Source: JAIWNK01 sp964453115
Lineage (GTDB): Bacteria > Chloroflexota > Anaerolineae > Anaerolineales > Anaerolineaceae
Direction: 5' to 3'
Length of the DNA stretch: 64,000 nucleotides
Assembly (NCBI GenBank): GCA_964453115.1
Contig: CAYVRT010000012.1
Span: forward strand, 38,669-102,668
In this document: in pieces, positions 17,005 to 25,574 of the stretch
How positions within the stretch are numbered: position 1 is the stretch's first letter
How the letters are laid out: each line of letters begins with the position of its first letter
Translations under genes and position numbers: made by a program
Notes under the pieces: generated by a model
Database searches by the model: none
The model's input: the letters and a program-made list of their open reading frames with translations, nothing else
What the model was told of the DNA's origin: nothing

Positions 17005-18908
17005 GGTTTGGCTGTTGGGGGCGGGGGCGTCCAGGTGGGGCGCAGGGTGGTGCTAGGGATGGGCGTGGGGGTTTGCGTTGGTGGGGCAGGTGTGTGGGTG
17101 CGTGCCAGGCGCAGGGTGGCGGTTGGGGTGGGGATGATGGGTGTGGGTGTGTAGGTGGGGATGAAGGTTGGGGTGGAGAGTGCTTCAGGTGGGTATAGCT
17201 CGGCCATGGCTGCTGACCAACTCAGGCCATTGGTAAAGGCTAATTGATTGAAGCGTGCAGCAGGGTAGAAGCTGCGCCAGTTACGCAACGCTGGCAGGCG
17301 CTGCCAGCCGCTGCGTTGGGCCAGGTCGGTCAGGTCAATCCAATATCCAGCCGGGATGGGGTTGATGCGTCCACCTTGCTCATAGGCTTTGGGGTCGCCG
17401 CTGAAGCGGGCGTTCAAATCCCAGGGTGATTGGGTAAGGGGGATGCCCTGGGAACCGTCCTGGTAACGCGCTTTGAGGTAAACGCGCCAGAAGGTTTGTC
17501 CATCAAATTCCTCCCGCATGACAACCATCCAGCCTGCCTGTTGGGCGAGTGGGTTGAACGCGATGGCGCGCCCAGTGTAGAGCCAGTCTTCGTAGATACT
17601 GGGGGTGGGCGGCTCGGTCAGCGGCAGGTAGGCGTTTTCCAGGTTGAGGAGCAGGTCCCAGCCGGTTTGTTCCGCAATCAACTGTCGCAAGGCAATGAAT
17701 GCTTCATCGGCGGCATCGTGCAGGAAGGGGTACGGGGCATTGACATCTTGTATAGGAACAATGCCGTAGCGTCCAAGGGGAGCAACCGGGAAAAGGGTCA
17801 GCACAGGCTGATAGGGGATAGGTTGTGGCGGTTGGATGGCTTGTGGGAGGAGCAGGTTTTGTCCATTGCCAGACATACGCTGCCAATCCAGCCCGGCAAT
17901 TTGGCCGGGGAGGGGCAGGGGGGGCAGGACAATGCGTGCATCGCTGATTTGATAGGCAGTCAGCAGGGTTTGGTTGGGGTCCTGAATTCCAGTCAGGAGA
18001 ATATCTCCCTGGGGGCTGAATGCAGGCCAATCGCCGCGCCCAAGCAGACGAGCGGTTTTAATGTCGGTATCGGTTTGCCAAAGCCAAATTTGGCGCCGCC
18101 CGTCTTTATCAGAAGACCAGGCCAGCCAGCGGCCATCGGGTGACCAAACAGGGTGATTTTCCTGAGCATCGCTGCTGTTGGTGAGGTTGAGGAAGCGCTG
18201 GTCATTGCTGTTCAGGTCAGCCAACCAGATATCGGCATTGCCAGAGCGGGTGGAGATAAATGCAATTTGCCGTCCGCCGGGCGACCATGCCGGGGAGAAA
18301 TCGGGTGCGGGATCATCTGTGAGGGGAATGGGCTGATCGGGAGAATTGACGTTGCTGAGCCATAGTTCCAGGTTGTTGTTGAACCAGGTTTCATAGACCA
18401 GCCATTGGTTATCGGGTGACCAGGATGGGCTGCCCTCATAGCCTGGGGTATCGCTAAGCTGCACCTGAACACCGCTGGTAACATCGAGCAGGTAGAGATT
18501 CCAGTAACCGTTACGACGTGAGGTGTAGGCAATGCGTGTGCCGTCGCTGCTGATTGCGGGGTTGAGGTCATCCCAGGCATTGTTGGTGATGCGGGTGAGC
18601 GGGAAGAGCTGTGGATGGTAGGCAAACAGGTGTTGGTGATAGCCATCACTGAGTGAAAGCAGGATGGCACCTTGTTCCTGTAGCTCAACTGGAATGGGAA
18701 GGGTGGCAATGGGTTGGGGTGTGGCGGATGGTAGTGGGCTGGAGAGGGGTTCGGGCTGGGTTTGCTCGGTGAGGTCGGCTGGTTGCGTGGTGGGGGCTGG
18801 GGCGGGTTGGGTGAGCTGATAGGCAACGTAACCGCTAGATGCAAGCAGGAAGAGGAGCAGGGCTGCCGCCAGCAAACGCAGAGTCTTTTTGAGGGGAGCG
18901 GTTTTCAT
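17001..18908 (-). CDS. Membrane-anchored beta-propeller (TolB/WD40-like) protein
   Basis: 635 residues. An N-terminal anchor (LRLLAAALLLFLLASSGYVAY) is followed by a Thr/Pro/Gln linker, then PD40/TolB-type blades with repeated SWSPDNQWLVYE, AWSPGGRQIAFIS and VWSPDGRWLAWSS motifs, a globular region with a GWDLLLNLENAY segment, and a long C-terminal tail rich in TPTP repeats. It is extracytoplasmic by topology. The ATGA overlap with the M23 gene suggests a joint envelope function; nothing shows a catalytic role. Confidence 0.85.
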   Translation of the reverse strand: MKTAPLKKTLRLLAAALLLFLLASSGYVAYQLTQPAPAPTTQPADLTEQTQPEPLSSPLPSATPQPIATLPIPVELQEQGAILLSLSDGYHQHLFAYHPQLFPLTRITNNAWDDLNPAISSDGTRIAYTSRRNGYWNLYLLDVTSGVQVQLSDTPGYEGSPSWSPDNQWLVYETWFNNNLELWLSNVNSPDQPIPLTDDPAPDFSPAWSPGGRQIAFISTRSGNADIWLADLNSNDQRFLNLTNSSDAQENHPVWSPDGRWLAWSSDKDGRRQIWLWQTDTDIKTARLLGRGDWPAFSPQGDILLTGIQDPNQTLLTAYQISDARIVLPPLPLPGQIAGLDWQRMSGNGQNLLLPQAIQPPQPIPYQPVLTLFPVAPLGRYGIVPIQDVNAPYPFLHDAADEAFIALRQLIAEQTGWDLLLNLENAYLPLTEPPTPSIYEDWLYTGRAIAFNPLAQQAGWMVVMREEFDGQTFWRVYLKARYQDGSQGIPLTQSPWDLNARFSGDPKAYEQGGRINPIPAGYWIDLTDLAQRSGWQRLPALRNWRSFYPAARFNQLAFTNGLSWSAAMAELYPPEALSTPTFIPTYTPTPIIPTPTATLRLARTHTPAPPTQTPTPIPSTTLRPTWTPPPPTAKP

Positions 18909-18967
18909 GTGGGCGTCTGAAAGCCTTTCAACCGGGTGGGGTGCAGGGATGCACGGCCCGTTGCTTT

Positions 18968-18976
18968 AGTTTACCA
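18968..18976 (-). promoter_or_regulatory. Possible extended -10 (TGG-TAAACT) upstream of the propeller gene
   Basis: TGGTAAACT on the minus strand, 60-68 nt before the start at 18908, matching the form seen before the genes at 8598 and 55044. No -35 seen. Confidence 0.4.
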
Positions 18977-18998
18977 TAGATGCAGGGGGAATGGCTTT

Positions 18999-19343
18999 TC
19001 AGGCTTGCGGTGCTTCAAACTGGAATGAGATGGAATGTTCGTCCTGTACATCGCTTCCTTCATAATAGAGCCGGGCGGTGAGGGTGTGCGGGGCAGCGGG
19101 TTGTGCGGGTTGACGGAGGTGCATGGTGAAGAGCAGGTCGGGCATGGCGGTTTCGATGATGAAGACGCGAGCAACTTCTTCGCCGGTTGAGTTCAGGACG
19201 ATGCATTCCAGGCTGGGGTTTTGTTGGAACGGGGTGATGGAGATGCGCACGCGCAGGCGGCGGCCATCTGTTTGTGGCTCAGCGGATAGGTTGAGCAGGC
19301 GCACTGCTTCGGGGGGTAAGGCATCCTCACGGGGTAGGGGCAT
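18999..19343 (-). CDS. Small protein of unknown function
   Basis: 114 residues; ATG at 19343 with AGGAAG 7 nt upstream. The composition suggests a beta-sandwich (alternating hydrophobic strands such as RLRVRISITPF and HSISFQFEAP), with no cysteine cluster, signal peptide or membrane helix. It sits just after a terminator, so it may be expressed by read-through or from an unseen promoter. I do not recognise the family. Confidence 0.65.
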   Translation of the reverse strand: MPLPREDALPPEAVRLLNLSAEPQTDGRRLRVRISITPFQQNPSLECIVLNSTGEEVARVFIIETAMPDLLFTMHLRQPAQPAAPHTLTARLYYEGSDVQDEHSISFQFEAPQA

Positions 19344-19368
19344 ATCATCTTCCTTTGATGATGAAAAA

Positions 19369-19397
19369 GCAAGGGGGGCAGAAAACTGCCCCCTTGC
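19369..19397 (-). terminator. Rho-independent terminator after the DUF1015 gene
   Basis: GCAAGGGGGGCA / TGCCCCCTTGC stem with one bulged G and a 6-nt loop; on the minus strand it is followed by a CTTTTTC tract. It lies 14 nt after the stop codon of the gene ending at 19411. Confidence 0.85.
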
Positions 19398-19410
19398 GGA
19401 GCTTTGAAAT

Positions 19411-20727
19411 TCAGGCGATGGAGCGGCATTCCATGTAGAAGCGCTTTTCAATTGCCTCGCCCATCGAGAAAGTTTTGCGTGGCAGAGCGCCATCCAGTAA
19501 AACGGTTTTGAACAGGTCATGCTTGGGCATGGCTGGCAAATAAAACCCGAGGTGACCGGGTTTTTGTCCCAATTCACACAGCACATCCTGTCCGTGAACA
19601 TAATCAATCTTGCCCGCTCCACCCGTCTTGAGCCAGGCATCCAGGAAGGTTTGCAGGGTGCCAACTGGCAAATTGGAGGAGGGGTTGGTAACGAATGCGA
19701 CCTGATAGCCCTGAGGTGTGACGATGCCGAAGGCCTGTTCTCTGCCGGTTTGTGCATGGACTGTGGTTGTCATGGCAGCGGCTGTTGGTGCGGTTTGCAG
19801 GCGCAACGAGTGGCCAAAATGGGCTGTGAGGGCAGTGTGCAGATCTTCTTTGACATCAAACAGGACGCGATGAATGGGTTCAAATTCCAGGCCCTCATCG
19901 TGGACGTTTTCAAGCTCAATCAGGGCGTAGCGTGCTGGATGATCCATGCCAACTTGCGGCTTGAGCTGTTCCCAGATGGATTTGGCAGTGGCGAGCGAGT
20001 GGTTGCCATCGCCAACAGCGAATAACAACACGCCCAGGTCGTCACCCACGCCGTAGCGTTGCTGAAAGAAGTGAGGGTTGGCGAGCGCTTCCAGCGCGCT
20101 GACAACTTGCTGTTCGAGGGCCGCGTTGTTGATATGCCAGCCGCGCAAATGTCCGCTGCCGAGCATCAATTCAAAATCATAGACCTGTTGCAGGGAACTG
20201 CTTGCGGCAGCGATTGGCTCAATGACGGTCTTTTGGGGGTCGTCAATCAGCACCAGAATGTGTGGCAGTTCCAACGGGGCGCCCTGACGAATGCGGATGC
20301 GCGGTGGTAAGCGGTCGAGGATGGTTCCTTCGGTGGCGCGCACCAGGGTTTGAGAGCCTTTGTTGAAGTTGTAGTGTTCCAGGTCGAGTGCAAGCATGAG
20401 ACCGTGCCTGGTTTTGCCAGCGACACTGCGTTCAACATAAATCAGTCCTTCACGGCGCACAAGCAGGCCTTCCTTCAGGTAATGTTGCATGGTGTGCTGC
20501 GTGGTATGGATGCGCTCGGTTTCGGCGGGGGTGCCAAGCATGACCTCTGGTAGAATCATGTGATAGGTGGAAGGAGAACTGCCGACGTGTTCGGCGACTG
20601 ATTGCCAGTATTCAGGCTGAGAGGTGAACTGATCGCAGGCGATGACAGCCCACTTGTTCAGGTCTGTGCCAGGGGCAGGCAGGAGAATATCGGCAACTTG
20701 AATGCCAACACTGGAATAATTTTTCAT
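19411..20727 (-). CDS. DUF1015 family protein
   Basis: 438 residues with the DUF1015 (SpoOJ/ParA/ParB/repB-like) hallmarks: a central VGDGNHSLATAK motif, as in ParB-type CTP-binding folds, and the C-terminal ALPRKTFSMGEAIEKRFYMECR. The biochemical role of the family is uncertain; in other bacteria it is often found near serine or other amino-acid biosynthesis genes. ATG at 20727 with an AAGGTGAGG site. Own promoter and terminator. Confidence 0.85.
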   Translation of the reverse strand: MKNYSSVGIQVADILLPAPGTDLNKWAVIACDQFTSQPEYWQSVAEHVGSSPSTYHMILPEVMLGTPAETERIHTTQHTMQHYLKEGLLVRREGLIYVERSVAGKTRHGLMLALDLEHYNFNKGSQTLVRATEGTILDRLPPRIRIRQGAPLELPHILVLIDDPQKTVIEPIAAASSSLQQVYDFELMLGSGHLRGWHINNAALEQQVVSALEALANPHFFQQRYGVGDDLGVLLFAVGDGNHSLATAKSIWEQLKPQVGMDHPARYALIELENVHDEGLEFEPIHRVLFDVKEDLHTALTAHFGHSLRLQTAPTAAAMTTTVHAQTGREQAFGIVTPQGYQVAFVTNPSSNLPVGTLQTFLDAWLKTGGAGKIDYVHGQDVLCELGQKPGHLGFYLPAMPKHDLFKTVLLDGALPRKTFSMGEAIEKRFYMECRSIA

Positions 20728-20768
20728 GGAGCCTCACCTTATTTTATGGAAAGAGTTTTGATGAAGCT

Positions 20769-20777
20769 ATTGTACCA
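20769..20777 (-). promoter_or_regulatory. Extended -10 promoter (TGG-TACAAT) of the DUF1015 gene
   Basis: TGGTACAAT on the minus strand, about 42 nt before the start codon; no -35 seen. Predicted leader about 35 nt. Confidence 0.55.
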
Positions 20778-20807
20778 GACTCAATGCCGGGTGGATATTG
20801 AGGATAC

Positions 20808-21665
20808 TCACATCCCGGCTGTGAAGGTCAGTCCAACGCAGCCGGGGCCGGTGTGAACGCCAATAACGGGGCTGACATCGGCAATGGCTGTTTGGTTGAC
20901 GGCCGTCAGGCTAAAGCGGGCGCGGGCCTTTTCGAGCAGAGCTTCGGCCATTTCGGGCCCGGCGGCATGGACGGCGGCTAGATGAATGGGGGTACGTGCG
21001 CCAACGCGTTGCTCAATCAGGTCCAGAAGGCGTTCGGTGGCTTTGCTCATGGTGCGGATGCGTTCGACGGCTTCAATGCGTCCGCCGCGCAGTTCAAGCA
21101 GAGGTTTGAGGTTGAGTGCCGTACCGAGGAAGGCGGCTGCGCCGCCAATTCGTCCACCACGGTGCAGAAATTCGAGCGTGTTGACGGCAAAAATGATGCC
21201 GCTGTTGTGGCATGCCTGCTCAGCAAGGATTTTGCATTCCTGTAAGGTGGCGCCCTGTTCAGCGGCGCGAGCGGCAATCAGCACTGGGTAGCCCATGCCC
21301 ATCGAGGTCAGCTGTGAATCAATGATTTCGATTGGGGCATTGGGTAGCATGTTGCGCGCTTGTTGGGCAGAATCAACGGTGCCAGAGAGTTTGGAGGAGA
21401 TGTGAACGCTAAGAATTTGGTACCCCTGGCTGAGTAACTTCTCATAAACCCCTTTGAAGGCAGCCGGGGAGGGTTGCGAAGTGGTAGGCAGGGTACGGGT
21501 TGTTTGCAGGCGTTGGTAAAATTGGGCGGGCTGAATATCCACTCCGTCACGTTGCGTTTCATCTCCCCAAATGACTTGCAAGGGAACGGTTTCAATGGTG
21601 GCTTGCTTGCTCAGTTCGGCGGGAATGTAGGCGGTGCTGTCGGTTACAAGTGCTACTTTGGACAT
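20808..21665 (-). CDS. DegV family fatty-acid-binding protein
   Basis: 285 residues of the DegV/FakB fold, which binds a fatty acid for phosphorylation by a FakA-type kinase. Signature parts: VALVTDSTAYIP at the start, LPTTSQPSPAAF, SSKLSGTVDSA and the GTALNLKPLL loop, then HTGPGCVGLTF at the end. I start at the ATG at 21665 (GGAG 6-7 nt upstream) because an upstream extension lacks family similarity. No fakA-like gene is in the window. Confidence 0.9.
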   Translation of the reverse strand: MSKVALVTDSTAYIPAELSKQATIETVPLQVIWGDETQRDGVDIQPAQFYQRLQTTRTLPTTSQPSPAAFKGVYEKLLSQGYQILSVHISSKLSGTVDSAQQARNMLPNAPIEIIDSQLTSMGMGYPVLIAARAAEQGATLQECKILAEQACHNSGIIFAVNTLEFLHRGGRIGGAAAFLGTALNLKPLLELRGGRIEAVERIRTMSKATERLLDLIEQRVGARTPIHLAAVHAAGPEMAEALLEKARARFSLTAVNQTAIADVSPVIGVHTGPGCVGLTFTAGM

Positions 21666-21749
21666 GGGAACTCCTGAAAAAGGGTAAAAATAATTCGATT
21701 TTGCTATGCTTAACCCTGATGAGGTAAAAAAGTTTCTTTGTTGCAAACC

Positions 21750-21778
21750 TTGACCGTTCGCATGTTACAGGCTAAAAT
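21750..21778 (+). promoter_or_regulatory. Sigma-70-type promoter of ffh (TTGACC-17-TAAAAT)
   Basis: TTGACC (21750-21755) and TAAAAT (21773-21778) are separated by 17 nt in the 176-nt gap between divergent degV and ffh. Predicted leader about 57 nt. Confidence 0.75.
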
Positions 21779-21841
21779 CAAAAACTGCGTGTGCTGGGCA
21801 TTCTGGCGCGCGAGGTTGTTATTCTGTTTGCAGGTTAAATC

Positions 21842-23164
21842 GTGTTCGAGTCACTCTCACAACGGCTGAATCAAATTTTTGAAAATCTGCGTCGGCGTGG
21901 CAAGCTGACAGCTGAGGATGTTGACGCGGTGATGCGCGAGGTGCGTCTGGCGCTTTTGGAAGCGGATGTGCATTACAGCGTGGTGAAGAGTTTTGTGGCT
22001 CGGGTGCGAGAACGAGCCGTGGGGGCTGAAGTTTCGAAGGCACTGAACCCGGCGCAACAGGTGATCAAGATTGTGCATGAAGAATTGATCGCAACGTTGG
22101 GCGAGCCGGAACGCCTGAATTTGAGCGGAGCGCGCCCGCGTGTGGTGATGTTGGTGGGTTTGCAGGGTTCGGGCAAGACGACTGCGGCCTCAAAACTGGC
22201 CCGGTTGTTGCGCACACAGGGTGAACGGGTGTTGCTGGTGGCAGCTGACCCCTACCGTCCGGCGGCGATTAAGCAATTGCAGACGATGGGCGAACGGGTG
22301 GGGGTGCCGGTGTTTACGGAGCAGGGCGTTAAACCGCCTGACCTGGCGGCACGGGCCTATGACCAGGCGCAAAAAGGCGGCGTGACGGTGATGATTATTG
22401 ACACTGCCGGGCGTTCGCAGCTTGACCAGGATTTGATGGATGAGCTGCGGGCAATTGCCAGACGCGTGCCAGTGGTTGAGACGTTGTTGGTTGTGGATGC
22501 GATGATTGGTCAGGAGGCGCTGCATGTGGCAGAGGGCTTCCGCGATACGGTATCGTTGACCGGGTTGATTTTGAGCAAGATGGATGGTGATGCGCGTGGC
22601 GGTGCGGCCATTTCAATCCGCAGTGTCACGGGGGTACCGCTCAAATTCCTCGGCATGAGCGAAGGCGTCGAAGATCTGGAAGTCTACGACCCGCGCCGTT
22701 TGGCCTCGCGCATCCTTGGAATGGGGGATGTGATTGGCCTGATTGAGCGCGCTGAGGCAGCCTTTGATGAAAAGACGGCCAAGGAACAGGCTGACCGAAT
22801 GATGTCGGGCGAGTTTACGCTGGAAGATTTTGCCCAGCAATTGCGCCAGATTCGCAAGATGGGGCCATTGAGCCAGATTTTGGAAATGCTGCCCGGTTCG
22901 ATGGGGCAGATGGCACGCCAGGTTTCGCCGCAGGATGCAGAGCTGCAATTGAAGCTGACCGAGGCAATTATCAATTCGATGACGGTGCAGGAGCGTCGCC
23001 ATCCAGATATTCTCAATGCCAGCCGACGCCGCCGAATAGCGCGCGGTTGTGGGCATGATGTGCAGGATGTCAATCGTTTGATCAAGCAATTCCGCGAGGC
23101 ACAGCGTTTGATGAAAACCCTGCAGAAGACGGGCGGGCGCGGCTTGCCGCGTCTGTTTGGCTAG
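21842..23164 (+). CDS. ffh: Signal recognition particle protein Ffh
   Basis: GTPase subunit of SRP that targets nascent membrane proteins. 440 residues: N-terminal helical bundle, G1 GLQGSGKTTAASKLA, DPYRPAAIKQL, DTAGRSQLD, the G4 region SKMDGDARGGAA, and an M domain with an SRP-RNA-binding SRRRRIARGCG segment. GTG start at 21842, with a weak AGGT ribosome site. Followed by rpsP after 111 nt, the common ffh-rpsP-khpA-rimM order. Confidence 0.97.
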   Translation: MFESLSQRLNQIFENLRRRGKLTAEDVDAVMREVRLALLEADVHYSVVKSFVARVRERAVGAEVSKALNPAQQVIKIVHEELIATLGEPERLNLSGARPRVVMLVGLQGSGKTTAASKLARLLRTQGERVLLVAADPYRPAAIKQLQTMGERVGVPVFTEQGVKPPDLAARAYDQAQKGGVTVMIIDTAGRSQLDQDLMDELRAIARRVPVVETLLVVDAMIGQEALHVAEGFRDTVSLTGLILSKMDGDARGGAAISIRSVTGVPLKFLGMSEGVEDLEVYDPRRLASRILGMGDVIGLIERAEAAFDEKTAKEQADRMMSGEFTLEDFAQQLRQIRKMGPLSQILEMLPGSMGQMARQVSPQDAELQLKLTEAIINSMTVQERRHPDILNASRRRRIARGCGHDVQDVNRLIKQFREAQRLMKTLQKTGGRGLPRLFG

Positions 23165-23275
23165 TGCAAAGGCTGGGACGGGCGTCATTCGCTTCCCTTC
23201 AGCGACCCTCATCCGTTTTGGCCAGGCAAGTTCGTTTCAAAAATATTCTTTGTCAGTCTAAGGAGATACAATTCG

Positions 23276-23629
23276 ATGGTTCGTATTCGTTTACGCCGCA
23301 CTGGTTTGCATGGGCAGCCAACCTACCGCCTCGTGGCGGCTGAAAAGGAAAGCCCCCGCGATGGTCGCTTCTTGGAGATTTTGGGCTTCTACAACCCACG
23401 CACTGAGCCTTTTACCCTGGAAGTGCAAGAAGATCGCATTTACGACTGGATGAGCAAGGGCGCACAGCCTAGCGATTCGGTGCTGATGCTGTTCCGCAGC
23501 GTTGGCCTGATGGATCGGTACGAGCGCTTCAAGAAAGGCGAGGCGGTTGAAACCTTGCTGGCCGAGGCCAAAGAAGCCTATGCCAAGCGGGCTGTCAACC
23601 CGAAGACGCTTGCCTCTCAGAAAAAATAG
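23276..23629 (+). CDS. rpsP: 30S ribosomal protein S16
   Basis: 117 residues beginning MVRIRLRRTGLHGQPTYRLV, the conserved S16 start, with the DGRFLEILGFYNPR motif. Longer than the ~80-90 residue core because of a lysine/alanine-rich tail. A strong AAGGAG lies 10 nt before the ATG. First gene of the rpsP-khpA-rimM-dprA cluster. Confidence 0.97.
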   Translation: MVRIRLRRTGLHGQPTYRLVAAEKESPRDGRFLEILGFYNPRTEPFTLEVQEDRIYDWMSKGAQPSDSVLMLFRSVGLMDRYERFKKGEAVETLLAEAKEAYAKRAVNPKTLASQKK

Positions 23630-23638
23630 CTTGCGGCC

Positions 23639-23875
23639 ATGAAAGAGCTGATCGAGTACATCGCTCGTTCTCTGGTCGAAGACCCGACACAGGTACAGGT
23701 GCGCCAGGAACGGATTGGCGGACGTGTTCACCTGGAATTGCGCGTGGCAAAAGAGGATATGGGCCGGGTAATTGGCAAAAGTGGCCGTGTGGCGAATGCA
23801 ATGCGCGTTTTGTTGCGCGTGGCTTCGGCACAAGAAGGAAAGCAAGCGACGCTCGACGTGGCGGAACCGCGATGA
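23639..23875 (+). CDS. khpA: KH-domain RNA-binding protein KhpA
   Basis: 78-residue single KH domain with the RNA-binding GxxG loop in MGRVIGKSGRVANAMR. In other bacteria KhpA pairs with KhpB and affects cell division and translation. It begins 9 nt after rpsP and overlaps rimM by 4 nt (ATGA), in the usual genomic order. Confidence 0.92.
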   Translation: MKELIEYIARSLVEDPTQVQVRQERIGGRVHLELRVAKEDMGRVIGKSGRVANAMRVLLRVASAQEGKQATLDVAEPR

Positions 23876-24438
23876 AACGGCGCGTGCCGAATTCCCCCTC
23901 AATACCGAATGCTGAAAACACAGGCTCGTCTGTCCTGGGCGGGCCTGTGTTTCTCGCGGTTGGTCTGCTGCGCCGGCCGCATGGGCTGAAAGGCGAAATG
24001 TTGATGGAGGTGTGGACAGAATTTCCGGAGCGTTTGAGAGCCGGAAAGCGTGTCTATATTGGCGAGAACCATGCTGCGCACCGTATTCGCTCGGCGCGAG
24101 CGATGGATCGGTCGCGCTTGGTGCTGCTTGAAGGCCTGAATACCCCCGAAGATACATTTGCATTTCGCAATCAGATCATGTATGTGCGCGCCGATGAACT
24201 GCCGCGCTTGCCAGAGGGCCGTTACTATCATCACGAGTTGCTTGGCATGACGGTGCTTGACCCAGAAGGACGCCTGCTGGGTGTTTTGTCTGAAATCCTG
24301 GAAACAGGTGCGAATGATGTGTATCTGGTGAAATGCGAGGGCGGAGAATTGCTTTTGCCAGCGATTGCGGATGTTATTCTGGCGGTAGATGTGGATGCGC
24401 GTCAGATGCAGGTGAAACCGCCCGTTTGGGACGACTGA
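23872..24438 (+). CDS. rimM: Ribosome maturation factor RimM
   Basis: 188 residues; assists assembly of the 30S head by binding S19. The RimM core begins with AVGLLRRPHGLKGEMLMEVWTEFPERL, and the PRC-barrel half contains GRYYHHELLGMTVLD and a VYLVKCEGGELLLPAI segment. A roughly 25-residue N-terminal extension precedes the core. Stop overlaps the region just upstream of dprA. trmD, often next in this cluster, is absent. Confidence 0.93.
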   Translation: MKRRVPNSPSIPNAENTGSSVLGGPVFLAVGLLRRPHGLKGEMLMEVWTEFPERLRAGKRVYIGENHAAHRIRSARAMDRSRLVLLEGLNTPEDTFAFRNQIMYVRADELPRLPEGRYYHHELLGMTVLDPEGRLLGVLSEILETGANDVYLVKCEGGELLLPAIADVILAVDVDARQMQVKPPVWDD

Positions 24439-24446
24439 AGGCCGTT

Positions 24447-25574
24447 GTGGACGAGCGAGCCTATTGGGTGGGGTTCAATCGCGTTCGCGGGATTGGTGCT
24501 GTGCGGGTGCGCGCCTTGCTGGACTTTTTTGGCAGCCTGGAGATGGCCTGGCAGGCAACACCAATTGCATTGCGCAGTGCTGGGTTGCCCGAAAAAGTGG
24601 TCGAGGCGGTGCTGGAAAAGCGGCGTGTGTTGACCTTGGAGCAGGAATTGGAACAAATCCAAGAATCTGGGATTGGCTTGCTCACCTGGCTGGATGATGG
24701 CTATCCGCGCCGTTTGAAAGAGATTGCACAACCGCCGCCGGTGATCTATGTGCGCGGTGAATTGCTGGATGAAGATGATTGGGCCGCTGCCATTGTTGGC
24801 ACACGGCGTGTGACGGCTTATGGTCGGCAGGTAACGGCAGATGTTGCCACCTACCTGGGGGCGCACACCGTCACGGTGGTCAGTGGGTTGGCACGTGGCG
24901 TGGATGCAATTGCACATGATGCGGTCTTGAAGGCGGGCGGACGGACGATTGCCGTGTTGGGCAGTGGGGTAGACCGCATTTATCCGCCGGAGCACGAGCG
25001 GCTTGCGGCCCGAATTGCGGAGGCAGGGGCCGTGATTAGCGATTATGCGCCCGGTACGCCACCCGATTCGGTCAATTTTCCGCCACGTAACCGCATTATC
25101 TCCGGGCTGTCACGGGTGGTGGTGGTGATTGAGGCCGGGGATGATAGTGGGGCAATGATTACGGCCGCTTTTGCTGCGGATCAGGGCCGGGATGTGCTTG
25201 CGGTGCCGGGTGGCATTTACGCGCCACAGAGCAAAGGCACCAACTTGTTGATTCAGCGCGGGGCGCGTCCATTGCTGCGCCCTGAGGATGTGTTGGATGC
25301 GATGGATATTCACCCCCAACAAATGCAGCAACAACGTTCGGCACGGCGATCCTTGCCGGCCAATGAAGTGGAGGCGCAATTGTTGCGCGTCTTGAGCAGC
25401 GAACCGCTGCACATTGATGAGATTGGACTTCAGTCTGGGCTACCGATGGACCAGGTTTCGGCGACGCTGACGATGATGGAGCTAAAAGGTCTGGCGCGCG
25501 CGGTTGGCGGCATGCAATATATTCTTGCTCGTGAAGCAGCGGGCGATTATCAGGTGAAAAACAATGAAGCATGA
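24447..25574 (+). CDS. dprA: DNA-processing protein DprA
   Basis: Loads RecA on incoming single-stranded DNA during transformation. About 375 residues: an N-terminal helix-hairpin-helix (RVRGIGAVRVRALLDFFG), a Rossmann core with AIVGTRRVTAYGRQ, SGLARGVDAIAHDAVL, AVLGSGVDRIYPPEH and FPPRNRIISGLS, and a C-terminal winged-helix domain. I choose the GTG at 24447 (GAAGG just upstream, 8 nt after the rimM stop); upstream codons overlap rimM and lack similarity. Overlaps the next gene by 11 nt. Confidence 0.92.
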   Translation: MDERAYWVGFNRVRGIGAVRVRALLDFFGSLEMAWQATPIALRSAGLPEKVVEAVLEKRRVLTLEQELEQIQESGIGLLTWLDDGYPRRLKEIAQPPPVIYVRGELLDEDDWAAAIVGTRRVTAYGRQVTADVATYLGAHTVTVVSGLARGVDAIAHDAVLKAGGRTIAVLGSGVDRIYPPEHERLAARIAEAGAVISDYAPGTPPDSVNFPPRNRIISGLSRVVVVIEAGDDSGAMITAAFAADQGRDVLAVPGGIYAPQSKGTNLLIQRGARPLLRPEDVLDAMDIHPQQMQQQRSARRSLPANEVEAQLLRVLSSEPLHIDEIGLQSGLPMDQVSATLTMMELKGLARAVGGMQYILAREAAGDYQVKNNEA